From assembly GCA_036785705.1 (NCBI GenBank), contig JAWUZG010000018.1, positions 3,817,501-3,881,500 of the forward strand: a stretch of DNA of 64,000 nt, in the 5' to 3' direction. Below are positions 14,001 to 23,700 of this stretch, one piece after another (positions within the stretch are counted from its first letter, which is position 1; every line of letters begins with the position of its first letter). The notes under the pieces were generated by a model, which was not told the origin of the DNA, did no database searches, and worked only from the letters and a program-made list of their open reading frames with translations. The position numbers and the translations under genes are program-made. The DNA comes from Acanthornis magna. Taxonomy: Eukaryota; Chordata; Aves; Passeriformes; Acanthizidae.

Positions 14001-17000
14001 CCCAACAGTTTGCTGCTGCCCACCCAACCTGGGCCTGGTAACAAAATGGAAGAGTTCCTAATCTATTCCACTGCAAGATCCACTGACCTGGATTTAATTC
14101 ACCCAGCAGACTTCTGCATGGAAATGGATATGGGACTACTCCTATGTTTTGTGTTAACTGTAGGGGAATTCAAATTCCAGCTGAGGAATAACAGCAAGTA
14201 CTTGGTGGCAGCAACTTCTACAGCTGTTTTGGCTAGCTCTGCAGGGCTCCTTCGGATTATACTTTAAAGGAATAAGGATGTTTGTATGTCCTGTTATATC
14301 CAAAAGTCAGTGTGTTTGTCATAGGTGTGAGTCAAACTATATTGTAGACACCTGTGATATTACTGATAAAGTTCTAAGACCTGAGAGTTCTTTTAAACAG
14401 AGAATTGTGTTCCACAAACTCTTCTAGTTGTGTAAGTTTTCTGGGACAAACATACAAAGCTTATTTTAGAGGGTAGCTGGAAGTTCACACCATGATGACT
14501 TTGGTTGGGGCAGGTTCTGTTGAATGACAATGTTCTCTGTATACAACCTCTTCTCAACTTCGATTCATCATATTCTTTCTATTTAAGTGTAGCTGAAATC
14601 AGTCAAGTGTTTTGTGTTAACTCAATTATAGACTAATTTGTATGTTTGTCCCCATCTTTGTGTTTAAAAAAAAACCAAAACCCCGTAAACCTATATTTTC
14701 ATAAATAATGTGAATTGTAAGCACACACCAGTATTGATGTTATGCTTTAAACTCTTCAATCACAGTATACATATAACAGGAGAGCACAGATATAAACATG
14801 ATTATTTTAAAAAATTTTTAAAATGTTGAGGTACTGCTGAGTTCTTAACTGTAAATAGGTTTTGCAGCAAGAAATACATTTTTGAAGCTTCCTAGTTATG
14901 TTACTGAAATCCATCCAGTAGAGTAGCAGGGCGTTTACATATTGTGTGCTGGCTTTATTGAATGTGGAATTTGTAATTCTTCCTAATTCTGGTAAGATAT
15001 TGCCCTTAGCAAATTAGATAAACAGATGTTTGCTTGATTCCAGCATCACGTTAATCCATTTAGTAAGGATGGTGGGAACTTGACAAACTGGGAAGGATAG
15101 CAGTCCTGGGTTAATGAGTTATAAACCCATTTATATTTATTCAGCGCTCAGGCCAACTGGCAAATGCTGTTTGAATGCCTGTAGCTTCCTATTCTTTAAT
15201 TTGAAGAATTTCTAATCCCTTTTTCAAAACTTCAAAACTTTCTTTTAAACTTCATTAAAAAAAATAAAATAAACCTGACTGGCAGTCCCATATGGTGCCT
15301 GTTCCAAAAACTAGGCCAACTAATGAATAGAACATAATATTTTTTACTTGGAAGGGACCTACAATGACCATCTAGTCCAACTGCCTGACCCAGTTCAGGG
15401 CTGCCCAAAAGTTAAAGCTAATTATCCTAATCCTCTTGAACACTGACAGGCCTGGGGCCTTGACCACCTCCCTGGGAAGCCTATTCCAGTGTCTGACCGC
15501 CCTCCCAGTAAAGAAATGCTTCCTAAAGTCCAGTCTGAACCTCCCCTGGGGCAGCTTTGCACCATTCCAAAAATCCTGTCACTGGATCCCAGGGAGAAGA
15601 ACTCAGCAATGTTTTCAGTTAATTCCTGAAAAGTCAAATTAAATCCAAAAGCAGTGTAGTGGTAGTGAAGGATTGTAATGGTGTTTCTTATGAATTTTGT
15701 CTCCCATACATAGGCTAAACTACAGCTTCAGGAGGCAGCTTGTACTGTACATAACTGCTTTCTCTTTTTTGCTCTGATTTAAATCCTGCCTGCATTATAA
15801 CTTTTAAACTAACTTGTGCATTCCGAGTGTTTGGCACTGAATACTAGTGTGTGGTGTTTATTTAACCTATTAGAAGTTCATGGTGCTCTAGGCAAAACAT
15901 GTTTGTCGCCTAGCAGGTATTCACAGAACAGAGCCCTCTAAAATATATCAGAGGATTATTAATCCCGTCTGGCAGATGTAAAAAGAACACTGTCATTTTC
16001 ATAGGAAAAATGTGAAAGTATTAAGTATTTTCTGTAAATTCTTGTGAAAGCCTTCAGTCTTTTCAAATTAAGACAAAGAAGATTTTGAAAGGGGGAAAAA
16101 ATAGTTGCCTTTCATTTGTGTCTCACAATGAGCATGGCCTGGATTTTGTTCTAAATTCCTCCTTACGTAACATCAATGGGGATAGATGAGACACAGCTAA
16201 CGGGACACTGCTCGGCTGCGGTGCACGGAGAGCATTGCAGGGAACTCCACAAAGTGCTCCTTGTTGAACCCATGCACAAAGAGGAGCCTTAGAACATCTC
16301 TAAAGCACAGCGGTGAGTGGGGAAAGTGTTGCAGTTGAGGGAGGAGTGGCTCAGTTCTCCTTTGGACATGCAGTTACCACTGGACTTTTGATGTTCACTT
16401 TTACAGGGTGAGTTTTGCTGTTGACCTCACATACAATAAACAAAATAAGCTGTATTGCATAACCTGCTGAGCTCATTTAATTTGATAAACTACATGGATT
16501 TTACTTATAGGAATCCATAATATGTACTCATATCTTGCAAAAAAAAAAAAAAAAAGTTAAGCCTTTGTGATAGGAAATTATATTTTGGAGCAACGTCAGT
16601 TAGATCTCATGGAAGAATATTATGAAAATCCCTCCATTGTGATTATAAATTGGCAAACCAACAATTTAGAAATTAATGGATTTGCACGTATGGGATCACT
16701 GCAAATCAGCAATTAGCTTTATCTCACCAAAAGAAATGAGAATAAAGGTATGGAATTGCAAAACACTACTCAATGCCAATGAAAACTGTAGGTTTAATTC
16801 CTACTTTATTGTACTAAATTCTCGTGTTGCCTGCAAACGTCACAAGTAAAACAGGAGCGAGGTCTGAACAGTTATTTTCTTGCTGATGCAATTCAGCTTT
16901 ATCTGTTCTGTGTGAAGAAGCTTAAATACAAACAGAACTTTGGAATATCTTATTTCTTCTGTGCCCAAAGCTGGAGAACAGCCCTATTACAAAGGCTTTT

Positions 17001-17467
17001 ATGCAAAGTAAATACATTAGTTTCTTATAGAGCGCGCTCACCATCCACTTGCTTCGCTTGCCCTGCTCCAGGGACACTTTGTAAACTCACTGTCCCTGTC
17101 TGTCCGTCCACCAGAGACACGGCAGGACCAGACCTACAGAGATGACAGTGATGCTGCAACTTTCAAGCAAACCCTCCCAGATCTCACCCCCGATGAGCCT
17201 TCGGAAGCACTCGGCTTCCCTCCCTTAGGGAAGGAGGAAGGGAGATGTGATCAAGATGTGCCCAAAAGCCAAATGGAACCACCTGCAGTGGAAAATAAGG
17301 AACCCCAGTCCCAACCCACTGAAGAGCCAGCAACACCAACAGCTGAGGAGGGGACAGCAGCTGATGCAGGTAGTGATGAATCTCCAGGGAAGTCCCCATC
17401 AAAAAAGAAAAAGAAGTTTCGCACTCCTTCCTTCCTGAAGAAGAGCAAAAAGAAGAGTGACTCCTAA
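1956..17467 (+). CDS. ADD1: Alpha-adducin, 3' part of gene (tail and MARCKS-related domain)
   Basis: Alpha-adducin caps actin barbed ends and recruits spectrin to actin in the membrane skeleton. The window holds the exons for its neck/tail region; the head-domain exons lie to the left, outside. Constitutive exons are 1956-2057, 3850-3939, 10644-10800, 12790-12885 and 17115-17467. Exons 4767-4859 and 13646-13679 match the alternative exons of human isoforms 3 and 2, and 11665-12039 is a further candidate. Junction phases agree throughout (0,0,0,1,1). The C-terminus is a lysine-rich MARCKS-related domain with the RTPSFLKK core (PKC and calmodulin site in mammals), ending KKKSDS then TAA. The DDSD motif that caspase-3 cuts in mammalian adducin is present in the last exon. 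Homology is from memory of human alpha-adducin, not an alignment run. Identity is very secure; exact isoform use is not visible. Confidence 0.97.
2058..3849 (+). other. ADD1: ADD1 intron
   Basis: AT-rich intron of 1.8 kb. I see no coding, RNA or repeat feature in it on either strand. Confidence 0.8.
3850..3939 (+). CDS. ADD1: ADD1 exon, tail (30 codons)
   Basis: Acceptor CTTTACAG, donor CAG|GTGAGA, 90 bp, phase 0 at both ends. It encodes [17 protein letters not shown] through RSLVQ, matching human alpha-adducin apart from conservative changes. In the short form it is spliced directly to the 10644 exon. Confidence 0.96.
4767..4859 (+). CDS. ADD1: ADD1 alternative cassette exon, 31-residue insert
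   Basis: Acceptor TTACTGTTGCAG, donor AAG|GTACTG, 93 bp, phase 0 at both ends, so it can be included or skipped without changing frame. It encodes [20 protein letters not shown] and 11 more residues ending SVRK. This matches the 31-residue insert I recall for human isoform 3 (768 versus 737 residues), with four or five conservative changes. Such strong conservation supports a maintained alternative exon. Confidence 0.93.
6278..6430. repeat. A/C-rich low-complexity tract
   Basis: About 150 bp dominated by CAAAAC and CCAAAAAA-type words with hardly any G or T on the + strand. It creates spurious open frames on both strands. No unit length is strict, so it is low-complexity sequence and not a tandem repeat. 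Confidence 0.85.
10155..10240. repeat. A/C-rich low-complexity tract with AAT triplets
   Basis: A-rich stretch of CAAAAC-like words with a short run of AAT triplets near 10192-10203. Similar in composition to the tracts near 6.3 kb and 46.3 kb. Confidence 0.75.
10644..10800 (+). CDS. ADD1: ADD1 exon, tail (52 codons plus 1 base)
   Basis: Acceptor TTCTTTTGCCAG, donor GAAG|GTTGGT, 157 bp, phase 0 to phase 1. It encodes [18 protein letters not shown] to RKQKGPE, near-identical to human. It is the donor exon for all downstream choices: the normal 12790 exon, or the candidate cassette at 11665. Confidence 0.96.
11665..12039 (+). CDS. ADD1: Candidate ADD1 cassette exon, 125 codons
   Basis: An open frame runs from 11427 to 12115 with no stop. 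Inside it, the acceptor CATCCTTCTTAG at 11664 and the donor CCTCAG|GTATTA at 12040 delimit exactly 375 bp with phase 1 on both sides. That is the phase needed between the 10644 and 12790 exons, so inclusion adds 125 residues in frame. The peptide starts [20 protein letters not shown] and ends [10 protein letters not shown]. It is hydrophilic, rich in Ser, Thr, Gln, Asp and Lys, has no membrane segment, and resembles a disordered adducin tail. I do not recall this exon in human ADD1 and do not recognise the peptide. The donor is only moderate, and no transcript evidence is available to me. Confidence 0.6.
12790..12885 (+). CDS. ADD1: ADD1 exon, tail (KEKSPPDP segment)
   Basis: Acceptor CACCTGCAG, donor GAAG|GTACGT, 96 bp, phase 1 at both ends. 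It encodes [17 protein letters not shown] through TPIKIEE. Human has the same KEKSPPDQ and STPIKLEE cores, but the start of the exon (human ENLDEAREQ) has diverged. Confidence 0.95.
13646..13679 (+). CDS. ADD1: ADD1 34-bp alternative exon giving early stop
   Basis: Acceptor TTACAAACAG, donor ATA|GTAAGT. The exon is 34 bp, not a multiple of three. Entered in phase 1 it encodes [11 protein letters not shown] and then TA, which becomes TAA with the first base of the next exon. Inclusion therefore ends the protein before the MARCKS-related domain. Human ADD1 isoform 2 ends with a near-identical peptide as I remember it (GDGCAREYLLP), which strongly supports a conserved alternative exon. Confidence 0.92.
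15335..15620 (-). mobile_element. CR1 LINE 3' fragment, inverted
   Basis: Read on the - strand it gives the typical CR1 3' end, including GGTTCAGACTGGACTTTAGG, GGCTTCCCAGGGAGGTGGTC and the tail GTTGGACTAGATGGTCATTG. 5'-truncated, about 285 bp, inserted in the last ADD1 intron. Confidence 0.92.
16539..16555. repeat. Poly-A run (17 A)
   Basis: Uninterrupted run of 17 A on the + strand inside the last ADD1 intron. Confidence 0.9.
17115..17467 (+). CDS. ADD1: ADD1 last coding exon with MARCKS-related domain
   Basis: Acceptor GTCCGTCCACCAG, entered in phase 1, 353 bp to the TAA at 17465-17467. The next AG, two bases on, would hit a stop, so this acceptor is the right one. It encodes [17 protein letters not shown], then [19 protein letters not shown], an acidic Pro/Glu/Ala spacer, and the basic end [21 protein letters not shown] split around residues 100-116 of the exon. 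The spacer is diverged from human; both ends are almost identical. The serine of RTPSF corresponds to mammalian Ser726. Confidence 0.97.
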
Positions 17468-17797
17468 AGGCCAACCCACTGCAGAAACACTGTCATATTT
17501 TAAAATCCATTAACCACTAGAATGTACCAGATCGTACTGAGTGTTTTGTCTTACTATGTAAATGAATGCCACAATTAATCCAACCAGCCCCTCAAGTTAT
17601 GGCTTGATTGTTTAGGGTTATAACCAGAAACTGATGTCCAAAAAGGTGCTAATCCTGTGTGTTCAGCAGCTGCCACAGATCTGATCCCTAATTTGTAATC
17701 AAATATAAATGACTTCCATGTGGAAGACATTGATTCACTATTTTTAATTTAAAGCCTGCACTGCTTTGCAAAAGAATATAAAAAATTCAAAATTAAA

Positions 17798-17803
17798 AAT
17801 AAA
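17798..17803 (+). terminator. Possible proximal poly(A) signal of ADD1
   Basis: AATAAA about 330 bp after the stop codon, in AT-rich sequence. It could give a short-UTR transcript. The motif is common by chance, so support is moderate. Confidence 0.45.
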
Positions 17804-19559
17804 ACACCCATTGCTTACCACAAGAAGTGTTCTTTCCAATATTCTGTTCCAAGCCACAAGTAAATTTCTTAAATTTTGACTTTTAGAGAGGATGCTTTTG
17901 CAGTGGTGTTCTCAAGGGGGTGTATTCTTGTACTGACATGTAAACTTCTGCAAGCTTGTGAGTACAGGTTGTGTTTTGGCCAAGCTTTGAGGCTCTCCAT
18001 TGCTTCCTCTCTTTCTCCCTTTTCACTGTTGTTACAAAATGAAGGTGTTTTTCACTTTTTTTTTTTTTTTTTAATAACTGGCTGGTGAAATCAATCTTTG
18101 GTGTCTAGGACTGAAATGACCGTGGTGTGTTCTACTCATGTTGTGTGTTCAAAGAGCCCATCTTGGCCTAGTTTTTTTTTCTTTCTAGTGAATTACAGTT
18201 TAAAGGAAATCTGTCTTTGCTCTTGCCTCGCTGAGTCATGTGGTGATTTGGCTGTTAGAAAAGGTTAAAAAGTAACTGAAGTTAAAAGTATTTCAGAAGT
18301 TTTTCAGCTGGTGGTGTGGAGCATGGGCAGGTGTATTTTGGGCCTTAGCACAGTTTTTTCATCCTCTTAAAAATCCCTTTGTTGCACATGCAACCTTGCT
18401 GTGCGTGAACCCCATGTGCAGCTTTTTGTGTTTGTTCCTTCCCACTGATAAAAATGTAAATGCATTACACTGAGTATTTCACCTTGTTTTATAGTAATTA
18501 TATTTTCACTTACAAAAGCTGGCATTTCTTTAAATCTTTTTGTTGTTGTTGCCAGCGGTCAAGTACAGAAATCCTGTGTAACCTTAAAGGTGTATTTTCA
18601 CTGTTTGCTATAAATGTTTGTTTAATGTGCAGCATGGCAAATCACTCTGGCCACTGAGTTCACTGTTCCCCAGTTATTGCCATGCTTCTGTCTCTCACTA
18701 ATTGTTAAAGTAGTTTAAGATCAGGTAGCTCAAGCTTGCGGAATTCTCCGGAAAGCGGATGCTGTTCCCCGGCCCGAGGCCGGCGGCTCGGTGACCATTT
18801 CTGGTTTCTAGAATTTGCATTTCGGGTTTAACAGCAGCAAACCCCAACACCCCGTGGGGGTGAGGGCAACACTCTGACTCACAGTAAGTGTCTGTAACAC
18901 AACAGAACATGGATGTAACCTTTTAGGACAATATTAAATGTTGCAATTGGTAAAATAGCAGAGAACTAATGCCTTACATTCATGCAGCAGAAAGCACGGA
19001 GGGCCGGGCGGGTGGAGCGGCTGGAGGCAGCTCTGGGTGGGCAGAGCAAGGCCTGTGTCAGGCTGGGAGGTGCCGATGCCTCGGGCTGGGTTTGGGCAGC
19101 GAAGGGGCAACAGCTGGGAGTGGAATTAGAGCTGTCAGTGTTCAAGTGAGGAGAGAGCTTTTGAGGTGGCCACTGGAACTGTGGGCAAGGTGGCGTGGCC
19201 TGGGTGGGACGGCTGAGGCGGATGGGACAGAGCAGGAGGGCACTGGGCAGGAGCCCCCGGACAGCAGCGCTCAGGCAGGACTGCATGGCACGAATGGCTT
19301 TCAGCTTCTACTCTAACCTTGTATGTCCTTGTACACTAGGAAGCAAACAACACTTATTTTGCTAAATTGTGTTTTATTGCAGGGTCGTAACTAAATGACT
19401 AATTGCTGTATGTTTCAGTTCTTTACTGAAGTCCCTCCATTTATCTTGACCACATATGCAATGACTCTTAATTTCTAATTTTGTAGTTTGTTCTTTTAGT
19501 TCTTTGTATTACAATATGAAATGTAGTCATGTATGGTATGGTTACACACTTTGGGGCAG

Positions 19560-19565
19560 AATAAA
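19560..19565 (+). terminator. Distal poly(A) signal of ADD1
   Basis: AATAAA followed by T-rich sequence (TATTTTTCTTTCTTTCTTG). With the second AATAAA 52 bp on, it makes the likely ADD1 3' end cluster. Confidence 0.65.
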
Positions 19566-19611
19566 GTCCTGTATTTTTCTTTCTTTCTTGTATCATTAAG
19601 TTCTACTCACA

Positions 19612-19617
19612 AATAAA
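19612..19617 (+). terminator. Distal poly(A) signal of ADD1, second copy
   Basis: AATAAA just before an A run and a T-rich region, at the end of the 3' UTR. Cleavage would fall at about 19630-19640. Confidence 0.6.
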
Positions 19618-19987
19618 ACTCTTGGAAAAAAAAATCATGCTCTGCTTTCAAAACTTGTGCACTTTTATTCTGTAGCCTGATTTGCTTTGTTATCTTTTAA
19701 TGATTAATGATGGCTTTCATTCTCAGAAAATACTCAGATTGGCTACTGTAGGGCTCCCTTCCCAGAGATTCCCAGCTGAGCAGTGGGAAAAGCCTGGTGG
19801 AGGTTCCTTCCCCCACCCCTTGCAGGGGTCAGCATGGTGGCGTCATCCACGGTTGGCTTCCTCAAGGAGGCCTTTGGCACCTTGGGTAAAATTCTGGACC
19901 TGCTTTGGCTCAGCCAGACAGGGACGTTCAGTTCAGACGGGTGTAACAACTGTAATGAACTGACCACAGCACTGTACAATGTAACCG

Positions 19988-19993
19988 TTTATT
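19988..19993 (-). terminator. MFSD10: Poly(A) signal of MFSD10
   Basis: AATAAA on the - strand, 635 bp after the MFSD10 stop, followed on that strand by T- and G-containing sequence. The likely cleavage site is near 19970. A further - strand AATAAA at 19664-19669 could extend the transcript into the ADD1 3' end. Confidence 0.7.
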
Positions 19994-20627
19994 TGTAATG
20001 CAAAAAGAACAGGGCTTGGTCATCAAAAACATCACACAGTATTAGAAATATAAAACATCTCTCCAAATTTAATTGTATATTAAAAACAGTCCACCTGGGC
20101 CATAGTACCAGTGGGGTCCTAGAACGCCTGGAGTGTGCTGCTGCTTTTGTTTGGCCATCAGGTTTGCCGGTGTGGATGCAGCATTTGCAGAGCTCTCGTA
20201 CCAGTGGTACAAAACCCCGGCAGAGCAGTCCTGAGGGTTTGTTCTGTGCCAGCCCAGCCCTGCAGAGGCTTCGCTCGGGGCGAGGAGCAGAGCCCTGGGC
20301 AACAGCACCCTGTGAGTGGGGAGGGCTCCAGGCCTGTTGCTGTTGAGCTGTCTCTGCTTCTGTGCTGTTCTTAATGCCTTACTCACTCTTTGGGGGGTGG
20401 GTGTGTGTCTGTTTTCATTTGGGTTTTTTTTCCTATTTGCAAAGCTAACTCAGCTGGCTGGGAGGCCACCTGAAACATAACTGCTGTGTCTTGCTGCAAA
20501 TGGTCATTGCGTATCTCCTTCCAGAAGATCAAAATCCTCCTTCTCGTATTTGCTCAGCAGACTCAGGTGCCAAGAGTCAGGTCTTGCAGAGGTCCTTGGA
20601 AGCTGGTGGTAGTTTCGTGGCTCCTTC
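19994..20627 (-). other. MFSD10: MFSD10 3' UTR
   Basis: About 630 bp between the stop and the poly(A) signal. GC-rich in the middle, which produces unconnected open frames on both strands. I see no structured element I can name. Confidence 0.75.
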
Positions 20628-20734
20628 CTACTCCTCCTTTGTCTGCTGTTTTATAGACCTGAGTAAAGCCAAGGGGACAAGGAAAAAAGCTCCACAGACA
20701 GTGAAGCAAATCTCTGCCCCAGCCAGCCAGTAAA
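20628..20734 (-). CDS. MFSD10: MFSD10 coding exon 12 (C-terminus)
   Basis: Acceptor TTTCTTTTGCAG, 107 bp, entered in phase 1, stop TAG at 20630-20628. Encodes VYWLAGAEICFTVCGAFFLV, the last membrane segment, and the tail LLRSIKQQTKEE. Human has VYWLAGAQACFT at the same place. Confidence 0.95.
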
Positions 20735-23700
20735 CTGCAAAAGAAATGGGATTCATCTTGTTATTGTGTTTGTCCTTGCAGATGTGAAAATGCCCTCAAA
20801 GCTGTGTGCTCACAAGGCACCTGCACTGCCGGAGAACAGAATTACTGACCCTTTGGTTGAGCCAGAGGGTGCCAGTGGCTGCCCTCAGGAAAGAGGTTCT
20901 GCCCTGTTTGGTGTTACCATTAGCCTGAGCTCAAGCTCTGAGGCTCTTCCCATTCCTCTGTCCCTTTACCCAAAAGGCTCAGGGGCTCTGACCCCACGCA
21001 GGGGTACCTGTGCCCCCTCTGACCCCCGGGCTGTGGTGCCAAAGGGAGGAAGGAGCACGAGGCCACACTCACCTGCAGCTGCCAGGATGGGTCCCAGGGC
21101 TCTGGCCAGGGCGCCCAGGCTCCTCAGGATGCCCATGACTCGTCCCTTCTGGCTGGCAGTGCCTGTGCAAGCAGAGCATTACACGGTGTGGGGTTTTGCT
21201 TGGGGAAGGGCATGGCTGTAGCTCTGGGAGCCTCATTCTTTTGGAGATGTTTCCCGCTTGCATCTCCCCTTCCCATCATTTCACACCCCGTGCCCAATCT
21301 GCATTTATTTGCCCTCCACCAAGGCCCTCACACCTGCCTCACTGCATAAACACCAGAGCCTGGCAGGAGTGCTTGACCAGGACAATTTGTAGTGCACATT
21401 CCACACCTCCCAAAAACCCCACACCTATCCAAAACAAAAGCTTCACATTGTACACAAGATTTTCCGAGGAGGCCCAGGTGCACAACAAACACAGACGCGT
21501 GGATGCAATTTAAATAAGAGCAACATAAATGTGACACTGATAAGCAAAGCCTTGCTTTTCCACCTCAGCAAGCACTGCAGTCCTGGCACCCAGCTGACCC
21601 AAAGATGTGTTATCCACAGCTGGCACCACAGCTCCATCTGATTCACAGGGTTACATAGCAACCAGGGCCAGAGGTTTCAGAAGGTTCCTTAGAAGGTCTT
21701 TTCTAAGGAATCAGGAAGAATGATTTCACTGCTGGCAGGGATGGCTGGTGTCTGTGAGAGCCCAGGCCATTCCCTCCTCAGTGCTGTTTGTGGCCTTTGC
21801 CCTCTGTTCACCTTCATCACCACCAGCAATGAGGTTGCCGCAGTCTCCCCACCACCCTGAGCTAAGTTACACAGTATGAAATTCAAGAGTGATAATGATG
21901 GTCACTCTGAGCAGAGCATTGCTGCTGGTGCTGAAATTATCAGTTGTGAGACAAGTGCGAGCCAGGGCGTGGTTCCCTGTGCTCCCCTGCAGAACGGCCC
22001 GAGATGGACCCACAGCTGTTCTCTTGATGCTTCACTAAACTCGAGGTCAGTTCTGCATTTGAGCCAAGTCGATACAAAGGTCAGTGATGAGGTGAGAGCA
22101 GGAAAGACACTCACCATAGCCCGATACCACTGCTGACAAACACGGGATAACAATGGCTGCAGCTGGAAAAATCCACAAAAGAGACTGTCAGTGCTCAGAA
22201 CAGTTACTAGAACAAAAGTGAAAAACATGTGGCCCAAACTCGTTACTACTGCAGAGAAATATGCTGAGCTCTGGGCACTCCACCACCACTGAGTCATCAG
22301 GTTTAATCCAGTTCAATAATGGGAACACCCCCTCCAAGCCAACCTGCAGGAAGAGCCCCGAGCCACAGAGCAGATGTTTCACATTAGCATCCCTCATTCT
22401 GCGAGCCCAGGGGACAGGGATGGACAGGGCAGATCAGCCAAGTGGCACTTTTCCAAATTGCTGTGGCCTTATCAGGTGGAGCAGGGAATTGCTCATGTTC
22501 CAAATAGACAATGAGGTGGCTGTACCCAGAGTGACACTGTCCCTGTGCAGGCAGTGCACTGTACTCAGGCATGGGAGGCGGCTACAGGCTGTCTTGAGAA
22601 ATAAGACAGTCACATCCAAGAAGAAAAGGTTACAAAATTTTTTGGACTCAAAAGCCAAGAGCTGTTCAGCAGTCACTGCCCTCTTACTGAAATAGGGGCC
22701 TTTTCTGCCAAGAAAGAAGCGCCTCAAACATACAAAGTAGATTTGTTTCTGTGGAGGGAAGGGAAGTACAGCGGGAGAGCAGGAATGATCAATGATATTT
22801 TAACTGCAGGTGCCCCAACTGCTGGGCAGAGGGAGGAAGAGAAGGGAAAGAGAGCCCCCACAGAGGCATTTCTAGCTGGGAAGAGATGGAGCTGTCTGCA
22901 CAGGAAGGGGCCAGGGAAGACTCAAACATGGTCAAACAAAATGAACACCTCCTCTCACTCCTCACCTGTCAAACACACAGCTGGTCCCCAGACAAATAAC
23001 AGACCCAATAGGTGCATTTTGTGGTTTGCAGTTTACTCCTAAATCAAGCTGTACCATGCAGAAGTCCACTTTTGTGATTAGTCTCATATGGAGCTTCTTA
23101 ACAACAGCAGCATTCGTAATACCTGAAATCTCTTTTTAGACATCCAGTAGATGAATCCAACTTCCTTCATAACTGTTGCCCTGAACAACAGCTTAGGCTG
23201 GCAGAACAGAATTTATGCAAACACTTAAACATCTGACCCTCACTCTTGCTCAGTCCAAACACCCTCAGAGTGTGCAGGTCTCCAGCCCCTGGCCTAGGAA
23301 ATAATGCAACCACCACACACGTACAAAGATTCAAGTCTCAATTTTTTTCCTGGGCTGAGCTATTTAGTGAATCTTTTGCTTCTAGCTCTGGTAAGAGTGG
23401 GTAAAAAAACCCATCCTCAGGAGCTCCCCAGGGAGACAGGACACTGTTGAGCACTGGGGATGCTTCCAAATACCACCATGACAACTTCCTGTGATACAAA
23501 CAGCATCAGAAAAACCCCCAGACACTGCTTCTTTCATATTTCATAAACTGAAGTGTCAGCTTTCTGTTACTTGTAGTTTGAAATTAGAAGTGCATCTTTT
23601 TTAACAGTGTGAATCAATATGTGAAGAAAAATCATTTGTGCTTATCTTGCAGTGCCTTTTGAACAGCTCACCGAAGGAGTACAGCAACAGTCCTGCGCTC

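Larger units (their letters stand above)
12886..17114 (+). other. ADD1: ADD1 last intron (4.2 kb)
   Basis: Contains the 34-bp alternative exon at 13646, an inverted CR1 fragment at about 15335-15620, and a 17-base A run at 16539-16555. A 120-codon open frame at 13905-14267 has no recognisable product and no convincing splice sites. Confidence 0.75.
17468..19640 (+). other. ADD1: ADD1 3' UTR
   Basis: About 2.2 kb from the stop to the distal poly(A) signals. It has AT-rich stretches, a 17-T run at 18056-18072, and an unusual GC-rich block at about 18990-19300. The distal end is inferred from the AATAAA signals at 19560 and 19612, not from transcript data. Confidence 0.75.

Noticed and set aside
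13905..14267. 120-codon + strand open frame in the last ADD1 intron
   Set aside because: No recognised domain and no strong acceptor or donor with matching phase; odd composition does not exceed chance for this much intron.
18969..19316. 115-codon + and 106-codon - open frames in the ADD1 3' UTR
   Set aside because: Both arise from the same GC-rich block and neither resembles a known protein; they sit after the ADD1 stop.
20069..20386. 105-codon - strand frame just below the MFSD10 stop
   Set aside because: At first it seemed a possible alternative C-terminal exon of MFSD10, but the true last exon at 20628-20734 matches the human end (VYWLAGA) and has the stop, so this is 3' UTR.
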